Shown here piece after piece: positions 34,762-44,852 of a DNA stretch of 64,000 nucleotides (position 1 is the stretch's first letter; every line of letters begins with the position of its first letter). The stretch covers positions 806,001-870,000 of the forward strand of contig NZ_JAMXSS010000002.1 in assembly GCF_024124825.1 (NCBI RefSeq). Direction: 5' to 3'. The translations under genes and the position numbers were made by a program. The stretch comes from Arthrobacter sp. H16F315. GTDB taxonomy: Bacteria; Actinomycetota; Actinomycetes; Actinomycetales; Micrococcaceae. The notes beneath the pieces were generated by a model that worked only from the letters and a program-made list of their open reading frames with translations, had not been told where the DNA came from and ran no database searches.

Positions 34762-35728
34762 GCCGCAGCGACAAGACCATCCTGACCACGCCGATCTGCG
34801 CGATTCACTAGCAACGCTCGCCACGGAGCAGGTAAGCGAGAGGCATCCGGATCTGGACCTGCTCTCGGTTGCCGAGCTCGTGCGCGCGATGAACGAGGAG
34901 GACGCCGCAGTCGCCGCCGCCGTCGCCGGAGCGAGCTCAGCCATCACTGCCGCAGTTGAGGGCATCGTCGACCGGATGAGCGCAGGCGGGCGCCTGATTT
35001 ACATCGGCGCGGGCACCGCCGGGCGGATGGGAATCCTGGACGCCAGCGAAGCACCGCCCACCTTCGGCACCGACCCCGGCCGGGTGCTCGGGGTCATCGC
35101 CGGCGGACCCGGCGCAATCCACGCCGCCGTTGAAAACGCCGAGGATGACGATCTCGCCGGAGCAGTTGACCTGCGCGCGGTGGGCGTTTCAGCCCAGGAC
35201 GCAGTGATCGGCATTTCGGCGTCGGGCCGCACTCCGTATGTTCTCGGCGCCATCGAGTACGCGTCGTCGGTTGGGGCGTTCACGGCCGGCCTGTCATGCA
35301 ATCCGGAATCTGAACTCGGGCGGTCGGCCGACGTCGCCATCGATGTTGTCGTCGGCCCGGAAATCCTTACCGGATCGACCAGGCTCAAGGCAGGCACCGC
35401 GCAGAAGATGGTGCTGAACATGTTGAGCACCATTACGATGGTGCGGCTGGGCAAGACCTACCGCAACCTAATGGTGGACATGCAGGCCACCAACGAGAAA
35501 CTGCGGGCCCGCGCCGAGAGAACCGTTATGCTGGCGACACAGGCGAACGCAGTCGAGGCCGCGCGAGCGCTCAATGCCGTCGACGGCTCCGTGAAGGCGG
35601 CAATTTTGGTGCTACTGACTGATCTAGATGCAGGAACCGCCCTCCGGCTGCTCACGGCGCACCGGGGTTTCCTCAACGAGGCCATTGGCGCAGCCCTAAC
35701 TGACGGAGGAGCGGTGCATGGCCGCTAA
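34754..35728 (+). CDS. murQ: N-acetylmuramic acid 6-phosphate etherase
   Basis: SIS-domain lyase (324 aa from this start) splitting D-lactate from MurNAc-6-P to give GlcNAc-6-P. The family signature 'YIGAGTAGRMGILDASEAPP' with 'GISASGRTPYVLGAIEYAS' and 'KMVLNMLSTITMVRLGKTY' is complete. The start is taken as GTG at 34754 with a purine-rich GAGAAGAGA upstream; ATG at 34736 is the alternative. It overlaps the kinase gene and the rpiR gene. Confidence 0.92.
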   Translation: MAKPQRQDHPDHADLRDSLATLATEQVSERHPDLDLLSVAELVRAMNEEDAAVAAAVAGASSAITAAVEGIVDRMSAGGRLIYIGAGTAGRMGILDASEAPPTFGTDPGRVLGVIAGGPGAIHAAVENAEDDDLAGAVDLRAVGVSAQDAVIGISASGRTPYVLGAIEYASSVGAFTAGLSCNPESELGRSADVAIDVVVGPEILTGSTRLKAGTAQKMVLNMLSTITMVRLGKTYRNLMVDMQATNEKLRARAERTVMLATQANAVEAARALNAVDGSVKAAILVLLTDLDAGTALRLLTAHRGFLNEAIGAALTDGGAVHGR

Positions 35729-36602
35729 TGCCCTGCTGATGCTGCGGCAGGCACTGCCCGGCCTCAGCACCGCGGATTCCCGGATTGCCCGGGCCGTCAT
35801 CGACAACCCCACCATCCTTGACCGCACGATCACGGAGGTTGCGACTTTGTGCAAAACTTCCCCGGGCACGGTCGCGCGGTTCTGCCAAAAAGTAGGCTTC
35901 TCAGGCTACCGGGAGTTCCGCATCGAGGTGGCGGCAGCGGCAGGCCGGGAGCAGGCACAGCGCGACCGTTTCCAGGTGGACGACGGCGAAATAAACCGGA
36001 CCGACAGCGCCGAAGACGTGGTTGCCAAGATCGCCTACCAGGAGGTGCAGGCCATCGAGGAGACGGCCAAGGCGCTTGACCTCGCAACACTGGACCGGGT
36101 GGTGACCGCCATCTCCGCCTCGCCCCGCATTGACGTGTACGGCTTCGGTTCCAGCGGCCTGACCGCACAGGACCTGCAGCAGAAGCTGTATCGAATCGGG
36201 CTTTCGGCCACTTCCTTCTCCGACATGCACCTGGCCTGGGCTTCCGCGGCGCTTCAGCGCCCTGGCGGAGTCGCCGTCGCCATCTCCCATTCTGGCCTGA
36301 CCAGCGAGACGAGTAATGCATTGAAAATCGCCCGCGCCGCCGGGGCGACAACAGTGGGAATCACCAATTCCGCCGACTCACCGTTGGCCGAACACTGTGA
36401 CTTTGTGCTCACTACCCAGGCGAGGGAGAATCGCTACCGCGCCGGCGCCATGTCCAGCCGCATCGCCCAGTTGGCCCTGGTCGACATTCTCTTTGTGCGC
36501 ATCGCCCAATCCATGTACGACGATATGACGGAGTCACTTCGGCTCACCTATGAGGCCGTTCAGAGCCACCGGATGCGGCCGGACGTCGGAACGGCGAATT
36601 AG
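35718..36602 (+). CDS. RpiR/MurR family transcriptional regulator
   Basis: 294-aa regulator. N-terminal HTH ('TITEVATLCKTSPGTVARFC', 'KVGFSGYREFR') and C-terminal SIS domain ('DVYGFGSSGLTAQDLQQKL', 'AISHSGLTSETSNALKIA') that binds a phosphosugar, MurNAc-6-P in E. coli MurR. It overlaps murQ by 11 nt. Its stop codon interleaves with that of convergent nagB (TTAG, 36599-36602). The twin GAAAATAATTTTC-type palindromes at 27877-27921 are its likely operators. Confidence 0.9.
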   Translation: MAANALLMLRQALPGLSTADSRIARAVIDNPTILDRTITEVATLCKTSPGTVARFCQKVGFSGYREFRIEVAAAAGREQAQRDRFQVDDGEINRTDSAEDVVAKIAYQEVQAIEETAKALDLATLDRVVTAISASPRIDVYGFGSSGLTAQDLQQKLYRIGLSATSFSDMHLAWASAALQRPGGVAVAISHSGLTSETSNALKIARAAGATTVGITNSADSPLAEHCDFVLTTQARENRYRAGAMSSRIAQLALVDILFVRIAQSMYDDMTESLRLTYEAVQSHRMRPDVGTAN

Positions 36603-37384
36603 ATCCCTTGCCAGGCCGGCTTGTTAGCCCAGGCATAGCGGAAGTAGTCCAGGTTCGTCAGCCTGCCCGCCGCGGCCTCGTCGACGACGACAGTGACGTG
36701 CGGGTGCAACTGGATCGCCGAGCCGGGCTGGCTGGACGTAACCGGACCTTCCACGGCGGCGGCGATCGCCGCAGCCTTACCGTGCCCAAAGGCGAGCAGG
36801 ACCAGGTGGCGGGCACGCATGATCGTGCCGAGCCCCTGGGTGATGCAGTGTATGGGCACCTCAGCGGGCGAGTCGAAAAAGCGGGCGTTGTCGGCACGCG
36901 TCTGGGGGGTGAGCGTCTTCACCCGGGTCAGTGATGCAAACGAGGAGCCAGGTTCGTTGAAGCCCAGGTGACCGGTGCGTCCGATGCCCAGTAGCTGCAG
37001 GTCCACACCCCCGGCGTCGACGATCGCCTGCTCGTAGTCGGCGCCGGCGGTGGGAAGTCCGGCGGGGTCCCCGCTGGGCACCCGGATCCTGCCTGGTGTC
37101 AGCCCGAGGGGCGCCACGACGTCACGGGAAATAACTGCGCGGTAGCTTTCCCGGTGCCCGTCCGGCAAGCCGACGTACTCATCCAGCGAGAAACCGCGCA
37201 CCCGCGATACGTCGAGCGGTCGTGCGGCGAGCGAGCGGGCGAGGGCGCGATACACGGGAAGCGGTGTGGAACCGGTCGCGAGACCCAATACCGCCTCCGG
37301 CCTGGCCGCTATCAGCTCGCGGATAGCTCCGGCGACGAGTTCGCCCGCGGCATCCTCGTTCTCAACAACAATGACTTCGGCCAT
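36599..37384 (-). CDS. nagB: Glucosamine-6-phosphate deaminase
   Basis: 261-aa enzyme converting GlcN-6-P to fructose-6-P and ammonia, the last step of the cluster. Hallmarks: 'LGLATGSTPLPVYRALARSL', 'RGFSLDEYVGLPDGHRESYR', 'QLLGIGRTGHLGFNEPGSSF'. The usual His-Asn-Glu catalytic stretch is present. Start MAEVIVVENED, preceded by GAAGGG. It is on the opposite strand from the rest of the cluster with an AT-rich promoter and TAGTAATC repeats upstream. Confidence 0.93.
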   Translation of the reverse strand: MAEVIVVENEDAAGELVAGAIRELIAARPEAVLGLATGSTPLPVYRALARSLAARPLDVSRVRGFSLDEYVGLPDGHRESYRAVISRDVVAPLGLTPGRIRVPSGDPAGLPTAGADYEQAIVDAGGVDLQLLGIGRTGHLGFNEPGSSFASLTRVKTLTPQTRADNARFFDSPAEVPIHCITQGLGTIMRARHLVLLAFGHGKAAAIAAAVEGPVTSSQPGSAIQLHPHVTVVVDEAAAGRLTNLDYFRYAWANKPAWQGI

Positions 37385-37422
37385 CGCGCACGCACCCTTC
37401 GAAGTGATCAATTATGACTCAA

Positions 37423-37449
37423 TAGTAATCGTTTCGATCACTAGTAATC
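37423..37449. promoter_or_regulatory. Direct repeats in the nagB promoter
   Basis: TAGTAATC at 37423-37430 and 37442-37449 (19-bp period) in a locally AT-rich stretch just upstream of nagB, with GATCA-type motifs around them. Candidate regulator sites; binder unknown. Confidence 0.35.
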
Positions 37450-37540
37450 ATATTGGCGCGTTACACATCGTTATACATGCGGTGTCCCGCGGTCGGGCGG
37501 CTGGCTCGAGGCGGCACGTGCCTCCGATCGGGTCCGGGCC

Positions 37541-37921
37541 CTACGTGCGGGTCTTGAGGATTTCCGCGAGCCACGTCAGGGCTGCGTTCCTGGAAGTGAA
37601 GAATTCGTGCGGATAACGGGTGTGCCTGGTCATGGCGGCAGCGATCACGCGGTCCACTGCACTGGATCCGAGGACCGCGATGGCCAGCACGCCTGAGGTC
37701 TGGGCAAACTCGCGCCTGGCCGCGGCGCTGATTTCCACATCGGTCATTTCCGAGAGCATCGGCATCGGGATTCCGCCCGTGATCCGTTCCACGGCCAGCA
37801 TGGCATCCTTGGCGTCCTGGACGTCAACGAAGGAGCCGGGGCGCCAGACGGATTCTATGATCCCGCCGCGGACACTCAGGGAGTTCTTACCCTCCGCGGC
37901 GAGAGTTCGTTCAGGCATCAT
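37541..37921 (-). CDS. STAS/SpoIIAA-like protein (DUF7793-type)
   Basis: 126-aa small cytoplasmic protein: 'DVQDAKDAMLAVERITGGIP' and 'QTSGVLAIAVLGSSAVDRVI' suggest the alternating strand/helix fold of SpoIIAA-like (STAS/SEC14) proteins found singly in many Arthrobacter genomes. Start MMPERT (37921), or its second Met. Role unknown; no partner gene is apparent. Confidence 0.65.
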   Translation of the reverse strand: MMPERTLAAEGKNSLSVRGGIIESVWRPGSFVDVQDAKDAMLAVERITGGIPMPMLSEMTDVEISAAARREFAQTSGVLAIAVLGSSAVDRVIAAAMTRHTRYPHEFFTSRNAALTWLAEILKTRT

Positions 37922-38001
37922 TGTGATAATCCTAAGCCTCGGCCGGACATCCGCACGACAGCAGCGCCCCGGGGCGGCGCTGCCTGCGGTCCGGTGAAGC
38001 C

Positions 38002-38041
38002 AAAAAAGGGCCCGGCCGGTTCACGCCGGCCGAGCCCTTTT
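38002..38041 (-). terminator. Rho-independent terminator after the alcohol dehydrogenase gene
   Basis: Two stacked stems AAAAGGGC/GCCCTTTT and CGGCCGG/CCGGCCG with a 6-nt loop and one mismatch. Read on the minus strand the hairpin ends in a run of six T. It begins 13 bp beyond the adh stop codon. Confidence 0.85.
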
Positions 38042-38053
38042 CCGCGGACGGGA

Positions 38054-39097
38054 TTAGGCCAGCGTGGCGGTGTCAATCACAAAACGGTACCGCACATCTG
38101 AGGCCAGCACCCGCTCGTAGGCCTCGTTGATCTTGTCGGCCCCAATGACCTCGATCTCGGCACCGAGCTTGTGCTCGGCGCAGAAGTCCAGCATTTCCTG
38201 GGTCTCCCGGATGCCGCCGATCAGCGAGCCGGCGAAGGACCGGCGGCCACCGATCAGCGAAAAGACGTTCAGCGAGAGCGGTTCGGCCGGGGCGCCGACG
38301 TTGACCATTGCGCCGTCGACGGCCAGCAGGGACAGGTAGGCGTCCAGGTCGATCTTCGCGCTGACCGTGTTCAGGATCAGGTCGAAGGAGCCGGCCAGCT
38401 GCTCGAACGTGGACGGATCGCTGGTGGCGAAGTAGTGGTCCGCACCCAGGCGCAGCCCGTCCTCCTGCTTCTTCAAGGACTGCGAGAGCACCGTGACGTC
38501 AGCGCCCATCGCGTGTGCGATCTTGACGGCGACGTGGCCCAGCCCGCCAAGGCCAACAACCGCGACCTTTTTGCCGGGGCCGGCGCCCCAGTGGTTCAGC
38601 GGCGAGAAGGTGGTGATGCCTGCGCAGAGCAGCGGCGCGGCGACGTCGAGTTCCAGGCTTTCCGGAATCCGGACCACAAAGTCCTCGGTGACCACAACGT
38701 GCGTGGAGTAGCCGCCCTGTGTGATCGTTCCGTCGCGGTCCACGGCGCCGTAGGTGCCGATGTTGCCCTTGACGCAGAACTGCTCTTCACCCTTCAGGCA
38801 ATTGACGCATTCGCGGCAGGAGTTGACCATGCAGCCGACGCCGACCCGGTCGCCGACGGCGTGCTTCGTGACGGCGGAGCCGACCTCGCTGACGATGCCG
38901 GCGATTTCGTGTCCCGGGGACAGCGGGTACTGCTGCGGTCCCCAGTCTCCGCGGACGGTATGGATGTCAGAGTGGCAGATGCCGGCGAACTTGATGTCGA
39001 TCAGGATGTCGTGCGCGCCAACGTCGCGGCGTTCGATGGTGGTCGGAACAAGGGGTTCCGTCGCGGAAGTGGCGGCATAAGCGTTAACGGTAAGCAT
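38054..39097 (-). CDS. Zinc-dependent NAD(P)-dependent alcohol dehydrogenase (CAD/YahK type)
   Basis: 347-aa medium-chain dehydrogenase. Catalytic zinc motif '[13 protein letters not shown]' and '[13 protein letters not shown]', four-Cys structural zinc loop '[15 protein letters not shown]', cofactor motif '[18 protein letters not shown]'. Start MLTVNAYAA has AGGAG 5 nt upstream. It is divergent from the MmyB-type regulator, which probably controls it. Such enzymes reduce a range of aldehydes; the physiological substrate is unknown. Confidence 0.9.
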   Translation of the reverse strand: MLTVNAYAATSATEPLVPTTIERRDVGAHDILIDIKFAGICHSDIHTVRGDWGPQQYPLSPGHEIAGIVSEVGSAVTKHAVGDRVGVGCMVNSCRECVNCLKGEEQFCVKGNIGTYGAVDRDGTITQGGYSTHVVVTEDFVVRIPESLELDVAAPLLCAGITTFSPLNHWGAGPGKKVAVVGLGGLGHVAVKIAHAMGADVTVLSQSLKKQEDGLRLGADHYFATSDPSTFEQLAGSFDLILNTVSAKIDLDAYLSLLAVDGAMVNVGAPAEPLSLNVFSLIGGRRSFAGSLIGGIRETQEMLDFCAEHKLGAEIEVIGADKINEAYERVLASDVRYRFVIDTATLA

Positions 39098-39289
39098 GGG
39101 TCTCCTGTTTGTGGGGTTCAGGGGGAGTTTGCCCCGGCGTTCGGCACCGTTGCGGTGCGGCCTTTCGGCCCGGACGTCATCGGGGGCACTCTCCATCAAA
39201 CACCAACCAGTTGCCTTTCAGGGAGTCACTGCCAGTACCCCTACCAGCAGGGCCTCCCTGGCAGCGCCTTACCCTCTAACGTTGGAGGC

Positions 39290-40207
39290 ATGGATAATCA
39301 GAGCGAGACCCGGGACTTCCTTGCCACCCGGCGGGCGAAAATAACCCCCGAACAGGCGGGATTGCCAGTCTCCGGCGGCAACCGCCGCGTCCCCGGACTG
39401 CGGCGCGGCGAGGTTGCCCTGCTGGCCGGGGTAAGTGTCGAGTATTACACCCGGCTGGAACGCGGGAACCTCGCCGGAGTCTCCGAGGGAGTACTGGAAG
39501 CGCTGGCGCGTGCCCTGCAGCTGGACGCGGCAGAGCAAGCGCACTTGTTCGATCTGGCCAGGGCCGCGGGCAACAGCCGCAGGCCCCAGCGCCGCCGCGC
39601 GGCCGCCCAGCCGGTCCGTGCCGGCGTGCAGTTGATGCTCGACGCGATCGCGAACGCACCGGCTTTTGTGCATAACGGGCGACTGGACATCCTCGCGGCC
39701 AACCAGCTCGGCTTCGCCCTGTATTCGGAGATGTTCGCCGGCCCTGTCCGGCCGGCCAACCATGCCCGGTTCATCTTCCTGGACAACCGCGCGTACGGCT
39801 TCTACCCGGACTGGGACCGGGCCGCTGACGACACCGTGGCGATCCTGCGCACCGAGGCCGGCCGCGACCCCTACGACCGCGGCCTGACCGACCTGGTCGG
39901 GGAACTTTCCACCCGCAGCGAGGAGTTCCGCACCCGGTGGGCGGCGCACAATGTACGCCAGCACTACACCGGGCGCAAGCATCTCCGCCACCCCGTGGTG
40001 GGCGATCTCCACCTGATGTACGAGGCCTTGGATCTCTCCGCCGACGCCGGGCTGTCGCTGCTTGTTTATACCGCCGAGCCCGGTTCAAGCTCGGAGGATG
40101 CCGTCCGGCTGCTGGCCACTTGGGCCGCTAGTGGGCAGCCAAAGGCTCAGCCGGCACCGGCGCAGCAGTCAGCGCCTAGCCAATCAGAGCCAGCACCGCT
40201 CCAGTAG
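39290..40207 (+). CDS. MmyB-type helix-turn-helix regulator
   Basis: 305-aa regulator: an XRE-type HTH ('[20 protein letters not shown]') followed by a MmyB-like ligand domain ('[20 protein letters not shown]', '[20 protein letters not shown]'). GGAGG lies only one nt before this ATG, so translation may be leaderless or less usual. Divergent gene pairs of this kind usually have the regulator repress the adjacent oxidoreductase. Its 3' end overlaps the convergent biotin carboxylase gene by 32 bp. Confidence 0.85.
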   Translation: MDNQSETRDFLATRRAKITPEQAGLPVSGGNRRVPGLRRGEVALLAGVSVEYYTRLERGNLAGVSEGVLEALARALQLDAAEQAHLFDLARAAGNSRRPQRRRAAAQPVRAGVQLMLDAIANAPAFVHNGRLDILAANQLGFALYSEMFAGPVRPANHARFIFLDNRAYGFYPDWDRAADDTVAILRTEAGRDPYDRGLTDLVGELSTRSEEFRTRWAAHNVRQHYTGRKHLRHPVVGDLHLMYEALDLSADAGLSLLVYTAEPGSSSEDAVRLLATWAASGQPKAQPAPAQQSAPSQSEPAPLQ

Positions 40208-41930
40208 TGACAACGCCGCCGGCTTCCGCGCGGACGCCGGTCAGCGTGCCGTTGCGGTGGGCGGAGACCTGAGTTTCCATTTTCATCGCTTCCAGCACAA
40301 CAACGGGGTCCCCCGCCGCGACTTCGGTGCCCGGTTCCACAAGCCACTTGACTACGGTGCCGGCCATGTCGGCCCGCAGTTCTCCCGGGTCAACGGGGGC
40401 AGGTCCGCCACCGGAGGCCTCCGCCAGGGTGATCCGCTCCGGGAGGGCGCCGCCGGAACGTGCCCAGCCGTCCAACAGTTCAGCCGGCAGCCCGACTGCC
40501 ATCCGGCGGCCGTCCACCTCGACGGTGATGGTCCGGCGTTCGCCGTCGGGAACCGAGGTGCTGTAGCCCGGGTCGGCAGGGACACGGTCCGCGAAGTCGG
40601 TTTCGATCCAGCGGGTGTGGATTCCCAGGCCGGCTTCAGAGGTGAAGTCCGGGGATTCCAGCACGGCACGGTGGAAGGGCAGCACGGTGGCCACCCCGGT
40701 GATGCTGATTTCGGCGAGGGCCCGGCGGGCACGGCGCAGGGCCTGCTGGCGGTCGGCGCCGGTGACGATCAATTTTGCCAGCAGCGAGTCAAACTGCGGC
40801 GGAACGAAGGAGCCGGAACGGACACCGGTGTCGAGCCGAATCCCCGGGCCGGTGGGGCCGTGGAACTCCTCTACCGTGCCGGGTGATGGCAGGAAACCGC
40901 GCCCAACATCCTCGGCATTGAGCCGGAATTCGAACGAGTGCCCCCTCGGTGCCGGGTCCGCCGTGAGGCGCAACCGCTCCCCCGCAGCGATCCGGAATTG
41001 CTCCTGCACCAGGTCGATCCCGGTGGTTTCCTCCGTGATGGGATGCTCCACCTGCAGTCGGGTGTTTACCTCGAGGAATGCCACTGTGCCGTCCGCGGCA
41101 ACCAGGAATTCGACAGTGCCCGCGCCGGAGTAGCGGGCTTCGCGGCAGACGGCCTTCGCGCCGTTGTAGATCTGAAGCGTCTGGTCCTCGCTGAGGAACG
41201 GCGCGGGGGCCTCCTCCACGAGCTTCTGGTGCCGGCGCTGAAGCGAGCAGTCGCGGGTTCCGACGACAACGACGTTGCCGTGCGTATCCGCGAGGATCTG
41301 TGCCTCGACGTGCCGCGGACGGTCCAGGTAGCGCTCCACAAAGCAGTCGCCGCGGCCGAACGCGGCGACGGCTTCCCGGACGGCCGAGTCAAAGGCTTCC
41401 TCGACTTCGTCGAGGGCGCGGACCACCTTCATCCCGCGGCCGCCGCCGCCAAAGGCCGCCTTGATGGCGATCGGCAGTCCGTGCTGTTCTGCGAAGGCGC
41501 GGGCCTCTGCGGCGGATTCGACCGGGCCGGCACTGCCTGCGACAAGCGGGGCACCGGCGCGCACGGCCGCCTCGCGGGCAGTGATCTTATTGCCGAGCAA
41601 CCGGATGGCCTCCGGGGTCGGCCCGATCCAGGTGAGTCCGGCATCGAGGACGGCCTGGGCGAATTCGGCGTTCTCCGAGAGGAAGCCGTAGCCGGGGTGA
41701 AGGGCGTCGGCGCCGGATTCGGCCGCTGCTGCCAGCAGCTTGGGGATATTCAGGTAGGTCTCGGCCGGTGAATTCCCGCCCAGGGCATAGGCCTCGTCGG
41801 CGACGGAAACGTGCAGGGCGTCGGCGTCGATGTCCGCGTACACGGCGACGGAGGCCAGCTGTGCGTCGTCACAGGCCCGGATGATCCGGACGGCTATTTC
41901 ACCGCGGTTGGCGATCAGGACCTTGCGCAT
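40176..41930 (-). CDS. Biotin carboxylase with C-terminal biotin carrier domain (acetyl-CoA carboxylase-like)
   Basis: 584-aa biotin-dependent protein. N-terminal biotin carboxylase with '[20 protein letters not shown]', the ATP loop '[13 protein letters not shown]' and '[20 protein letters not shown]'; C-terminal biotinyl domain with biotin-Lys in '[11 protein letters not shown]'. It overlaps pxpBC by one base and belongs to the PxpA/PxpBC operon, where accA/C-type genes commonly travel with 5-oxoprolinase. No carboxyltransferase gene is adjacent, so its acceptor substrate is unclear. Confidence 0.85.
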   Translation of the reverse strand: MRKVLIANRGEIAVRIIRACDDAQLASVAVYADIDADALHVSVADEAYALGGNSPAETYLNIPKLLAAAAESGADALHPGYGFLSENAEFAQAVLDAGLTWIGPTPEAIRLLGNKITAREAAVRAGAPLVAGSAGPVESAAEARAFAEQHGLPIAIKAAFGGGGRGMKVVRALDEVEEAFDSAVREAVAAFGRGDCFVERYLDRPRHVEAQILADTHGNVVVVGTRDCSLQRRHQKLVEEAPAPFLSEDQTLQIYNGAKAVCREARYSGAGTVEFLVAADGTVAFLEVNTRLQVEHPITEETTGIDLVQEQFRIAAGERLRLTADPAPRGHSFEFRLNAEDVGRGFLPSPGTVEEFHGPTGPGIRLDTGVRSGSFVPPQFDSLLAKLIVTGADRQQALRRARRALAEISITGVATVLPFHRAVLESPDFTSEAGLGIHTRWIETDFADRVPADPGYSTSVPDGERRTITVEVDGRRMAVGLPAELLDGWARSGGALPERITLAEASGGGPAPVDPGELRADMAGTVVKWLVEPGTEVAAGDPVVVLEAMKMETQVSAHRNGTLTGVRAEAGGVVTTGAVLALIG

Positions 41931-43555
41931 CAGTTACTCACTTCTTCTTTGGGGGTGGCGTGTTCGGTGGCCGGGTTTTCCGCCCAGTGGAAGCGGATCC
42001 GGCCGCCGATCGGGACCTGGGCGGCGAGATCCAGCTGGGAATCGACCACCACGGCAATCACGGGGTAGCCGCCGGTGATCGGATGGTCGGCGAGGAAGAG
42101 GACCGGAAGCCCTTCCGGCGGGACCTGCAGGGCGCCGGCGACTGTGCCCTCGCTGGCGAGTTCGCCTTGCCGGCTGCGCTGCAGCGCAGATCCCTGCAGG
42201 CGCATGCCGACCCGGTTGGACTGTGGTTTCACTTCCCACTCCTGGCCGCAGAAGGACGCCAGGGCTGCGGCATCGAACCAGTCGGCACGGGGACCGGGGA
42301 CAACGTCGAGCACCGTCACTCCGGCGCCCGGGAAGTCCGGCTGCAGTTCGGGATGCCCGACGACGCCGGATTCGGCTTCGCCGCCGGCGGCGAAGAGCTG
42401 GCCGGCGGCCAGCGGTGCGGGGCCGATCCCGGACATGGTGTCAGTGGAGCGGCTGCCCAGCACCGGGGAGCTGTCTACGCCGCCGCGAATGGCCAGGTAA
42501 CTGCGGAAACCACGTTCCGGCGCGCCGATGGTCAGGGTTTCGCCGTCGAGCAGGGCGAAGGGTGTGGCCATTGGGACAGTCCGGCGGGCGGCCGCACAGC
42601 CATCCGGGGGCAGCGATTCGATGGCCAGTTCCGATGGCGCCCCGGCGACCGCGAGGACCTGGTCGCCGACTGCCTGCACGCGAAGGCCTCCCGCGACCGT
42701 TTCGACAGCGGCGGCCGACGGCGCGTTCCCGACAAGGCGGTTGGCCCGGCGCAGCGAAGCCCGGTCCAGCGCCCCGGCGGCGGAGACGCCCATACCGGAG
42801 TGCCCGTGGCGGCCAAGGTCCTGGATCAGGCTCTGCAGACCCGGCGAAACAACCCGCAGGCCGGATTCCACCCAGGCATCGGCAACCCCGGCAGAGGGTT
42901 TCGGGGCCAGCGCCACGGCGTCCCGGACCGCGCGGAACTGGACCCGGTGGCCGGGGGCGGCAAGGGCGGGCTGTTCCCGGTCCAGGTCCCACATGCCGGC
43001 GCCGGTACGGCCGATCAACTGCCACCCGCCGGGTGAGCGGCGCGGATAGACGGCCGAGTAGTTGCCGGCCAGCGCCACCGAACCTGCCGGCACGGCGGTG
43101 CGCGGCGAGCTGCGCCGCGGGACCTCGAGGGACTGGTTTTCCCCCACCATGTAGCCAAAGCCCGGGGCGAACCCGGCGAAAGCCACGGTCCAGATTTGCC
43201 CGGTATGGGCTGCGATCACGCCGTCGGCCCCAAGACCGGTCAGTTCCCCGGCTTCGGCGAGGTCCTCGCCGTCGTACACCGTTTCGATGACCACGAGCTC
43301 GCCGTCCCGCTGCACGGGCGCGGTGAGGTCGAGCTGGAGCAGTTGCCGGGCGATCCGCCGGGCGGACCCGGGCGAGTCAGCCATGACCAGCACAGTTTCG
43401 GCTGCCGCGAGGACGTCCAACTGGCCCGGCAACGGGTTCTCGAGCAGCATTCCCTGCAGGGCCAGCACATCTTGGGTTCCGGTAAGTTCGGCAAGTACCG
43501 CACGGGTTCCCACCGCCCGCACAAAGCGGACCTTTTGTACTGCCAGGGTTTCCAT
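41930..43555 (-). CDS. pxpBC: 5-oxoprolinase subunits B and C fused (PxpB-PxpC, KipI-KipA type)
   Basis: 541-aa fusion. The N-terminal PxpB part (about 1-210) has '[20 protein letters not shown]' and '[20 protein letters not shown]'. The C-terminal PxpC part (about 230-535) has '[20 protein letters not shown]' and '[20 protein letters not shown]' with '[16 protein letters not shown]'. With PxpA it hydrolyses 5-oxoproline to glutamate using ATP. In many bacteria B and C are separate genes; the fusion fixes their stoichiometry. It follows pxpA by 53 bp. Confidence 0.9.
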   Translation of the reverse strand: METLAVQKVRFVRAVGTRAVLAELTGTQDVLALQGMLLENPLPGQLDVLAAAETVLVMADSPGSARRIARQLLQLDLTAPVQRDGELVVIETVYDGEDLAEAGELTGLGADGVIAAHTGQIWTVAFAGFAPGFGYMVGENQSLEVPRRSSPRTAVPAGSVALAGNYSAVYPRRSPGGWQLIGRTGAGMWDLDREQPALAAPGHRVQFRAVRDAVALAPKPSAGVADAWVESGLRVVSPGLQSLIQDLGRHGHSGMGVSAAGALDRASLRRANRLVGNAPSAAAVETVAGGLRVQAVGDQVLAVAGAPSELAIESLPPDGCAAARRTVPMATPFALLDGETLTIGAPERGFRSYLAIRGGVDSSPVLGSRSTDTMSGIGPAPLAAGQLFAAGGEAESGVVGHPELQPDFPGAGVTVLDVVPGPRADWFDAAALASFCGQEWEVKPQSNRVGMRLQGSALQRSRQGELASEGTVAGALQVPPEGLPVLFLADHPITGGYPVIAVVVDSQLDLAAQVPIGGRIRFHWAENPATEHATPKEEVSN

Positions 43556-43608
43556 AGCTGCTTTCTTCGTTGCCGGTGCCTTGAACTGGATCCGAACCGC
43601 GTCGGCGG

Positions 43609-44367
43609 CTAGACGAACGCGGCAGTGTTGATGCCCGCGGCGGACAAGGCCGCGCGGACCTCCGCCGCCATACTGACGGCGCCCGGGGTGTCGCCGTGCA
43701 CGCAGATGCTCTCGGCGCGGATCTTCAGGATGGAGCCGTCAATCGTGCGGACGGTTGAATCGGAGGCCATCCGGAGGACATGCTCGGTGACCTCCGCATG
43801 GTCGTGGAGGACGGCTCCGGGAAGCGTTCGGGACACCAGGGTGCCGTCCGGATTGTAGGCCCGGTCCGCGAAGGCTTCGGTCACGGCACGGAGCCCGGCA
43901 GCCTCTGCGAGACGGAGCACTTCGGATCCGGGCAGGCCCAGGATCGGCAGGTTCGGATCCACGGACTTCACGGCGTCGACCACGGCTTTCGCTTGCGCCG
44001 TGTGCGCGACAATTGCGTTATACAGGCCGCCATGCGGCTTGACGTAGGTGACAGTGCCGCCCTCGGCCGCGGCCAGGGCCTGCAGCGCACCGATCTGGTA
44101 GACGACGTCGTCAGCCAGTTCAATCGGGTCGATGTCCAGGAAGCGGCGGCCGAAACCGGCGAGGTCACGGTAGCCGACGTGGGCACCGATCACAACGCCG
44201 GCGGCGACCGCCTCGCGGCAGGTCCGGCGGATGACGCTGGGGTCACCGGCGTGGAATCCGCAGGCCACGTTGGCGCTGGAGACCGAGCCGAACATCGCCG
44301 TATCGTCGCCCAGGCTCCAGCGCCCGTAGGACTCGCCAACGTCGCTGTTCAGGTCAATGCTTGCCAT
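43609..44367 (-). CDS. pxpA: 5-oxoprolinase subunit A (LamB/YcsF family)
   Basis: 252-aa LamB/YcsF-family subunit of ATP-dependent 5-oxoprolinase: '[19 protein letters not shown]', '[12 protein letters not shown]'-type '[20 protein letters not shown]', '[18 protein letters not shown]', '[13 protein letters not shown]'. First gene of the pxpA-pxpBC-biotin carboxylase operon. A 17-bp palindrome 52 bp upstream shares its core with the site before the DUF969 permease. Confidence 0.92.
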   Translation of the reverse strand: MASIDLNSDVGESYGRWSLGDDTAMFGSVSSANVACGFHAGDPSVIRRTCREAVAAGVVIGAHVGYRDLAGFGRRFLDIDPIELADDVVYQIGALQALAAAEGGTVTYVKPHGGLYNAIVAHTAQAKAVVDAVKSVDPNLPILGLPGSEVLRLAEAAGLRAVTEAFADRAYNPDGTLVSRTLPGAVLHDHAEVTEHVLRMASDSTVRTIDGSILKIRAESICVHGDTPGAVSMAAEVRAALSAAGINTAAFV

Positions 44368-44418
44368 TTGTGATCCTCATCTCATTGCTGCTCTTTAATA
44401 AGGATGCACTAAATACAC

Positions 44419-44435
44419 GAATTGTTCAACAATTC
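44419..44435. promoter_or_regulatory. Candidate GntR/FCD operator of the pxp operon
   Basis: GAATTGTT-C-AACAATTC, perfect 17-bp palindrome 52 bp upstream of pxpA. Its core TTGTTCAACAA is the same 11-mer as at 833-843 read from the other strand. An FCD regulator of the kind encoded at 868-1545 is the natural candidate binder. Confidence 0.6.
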
Positions 44436-44768
44436 TTCGAGCCGGTGATGCGGCGCCGGGGCGGGACCACGCGCAGAACAAGCTGCGGCGCACATTCAGC
44501 CCTGCGACGCGGTAAATTCCCGCCGCTACCGGACTACGGCGTCCGCAAGTATTCCGCGCATCTAGGTCGGCATTGCCCGCCACCGGCCGCGGCCCGGGCA
44601 AGTGCGCCGCCAGTTTCCGCCGGAGTTTTTCAGCCGAAGGGAGTCCTGCCGCCGCCGTTATGGCCACAAAGGAGCCTGCCGGCGCCAACACAACAGCACT
44701 GGCTTCCGGTGGTACGGGCCGTTCGTTGTGGCTTTTCCGCACCGCGTGATCTGGCGGCGGCGTCCCTG

Positions 44769-44798
44769 TTTTCCACCGAACCGTTTTCCATCGAACCG
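44769..44798. repeat. 15-bp tandem repeat
   Basis: TTTTCCACCGAACCG and TTTTCCATCGAACCG back to back, one mismatch, 54 bp before the lipoprotein start codon. Confidence 0.7.
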
Positions 44799-44852
44799 GG
44801 GAGAAGCGCCGGCGGCCGGCTTCGGGCAAGCGGCCCTTGCTAGGGTGGATAA

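Larger units (their letters stand above)
44368..44852. other. Intergenic stretch of 485 bp between pxpA and a small lipoprotein
   Basis: Holds the pxpA promoter/operator region (44419-44435) and a 15-bp tandem repeat (44769-44798). No reading frame has a convincing start and protein-like content. Confidence 0.5.

Noticed and set aside
44361..44843. Plus-strand frame in the pxpA-lipoprotein gap
   Set aside because: Arg/Pro-rich shadow composition with no family similarity; it also covers the operator palindrome.
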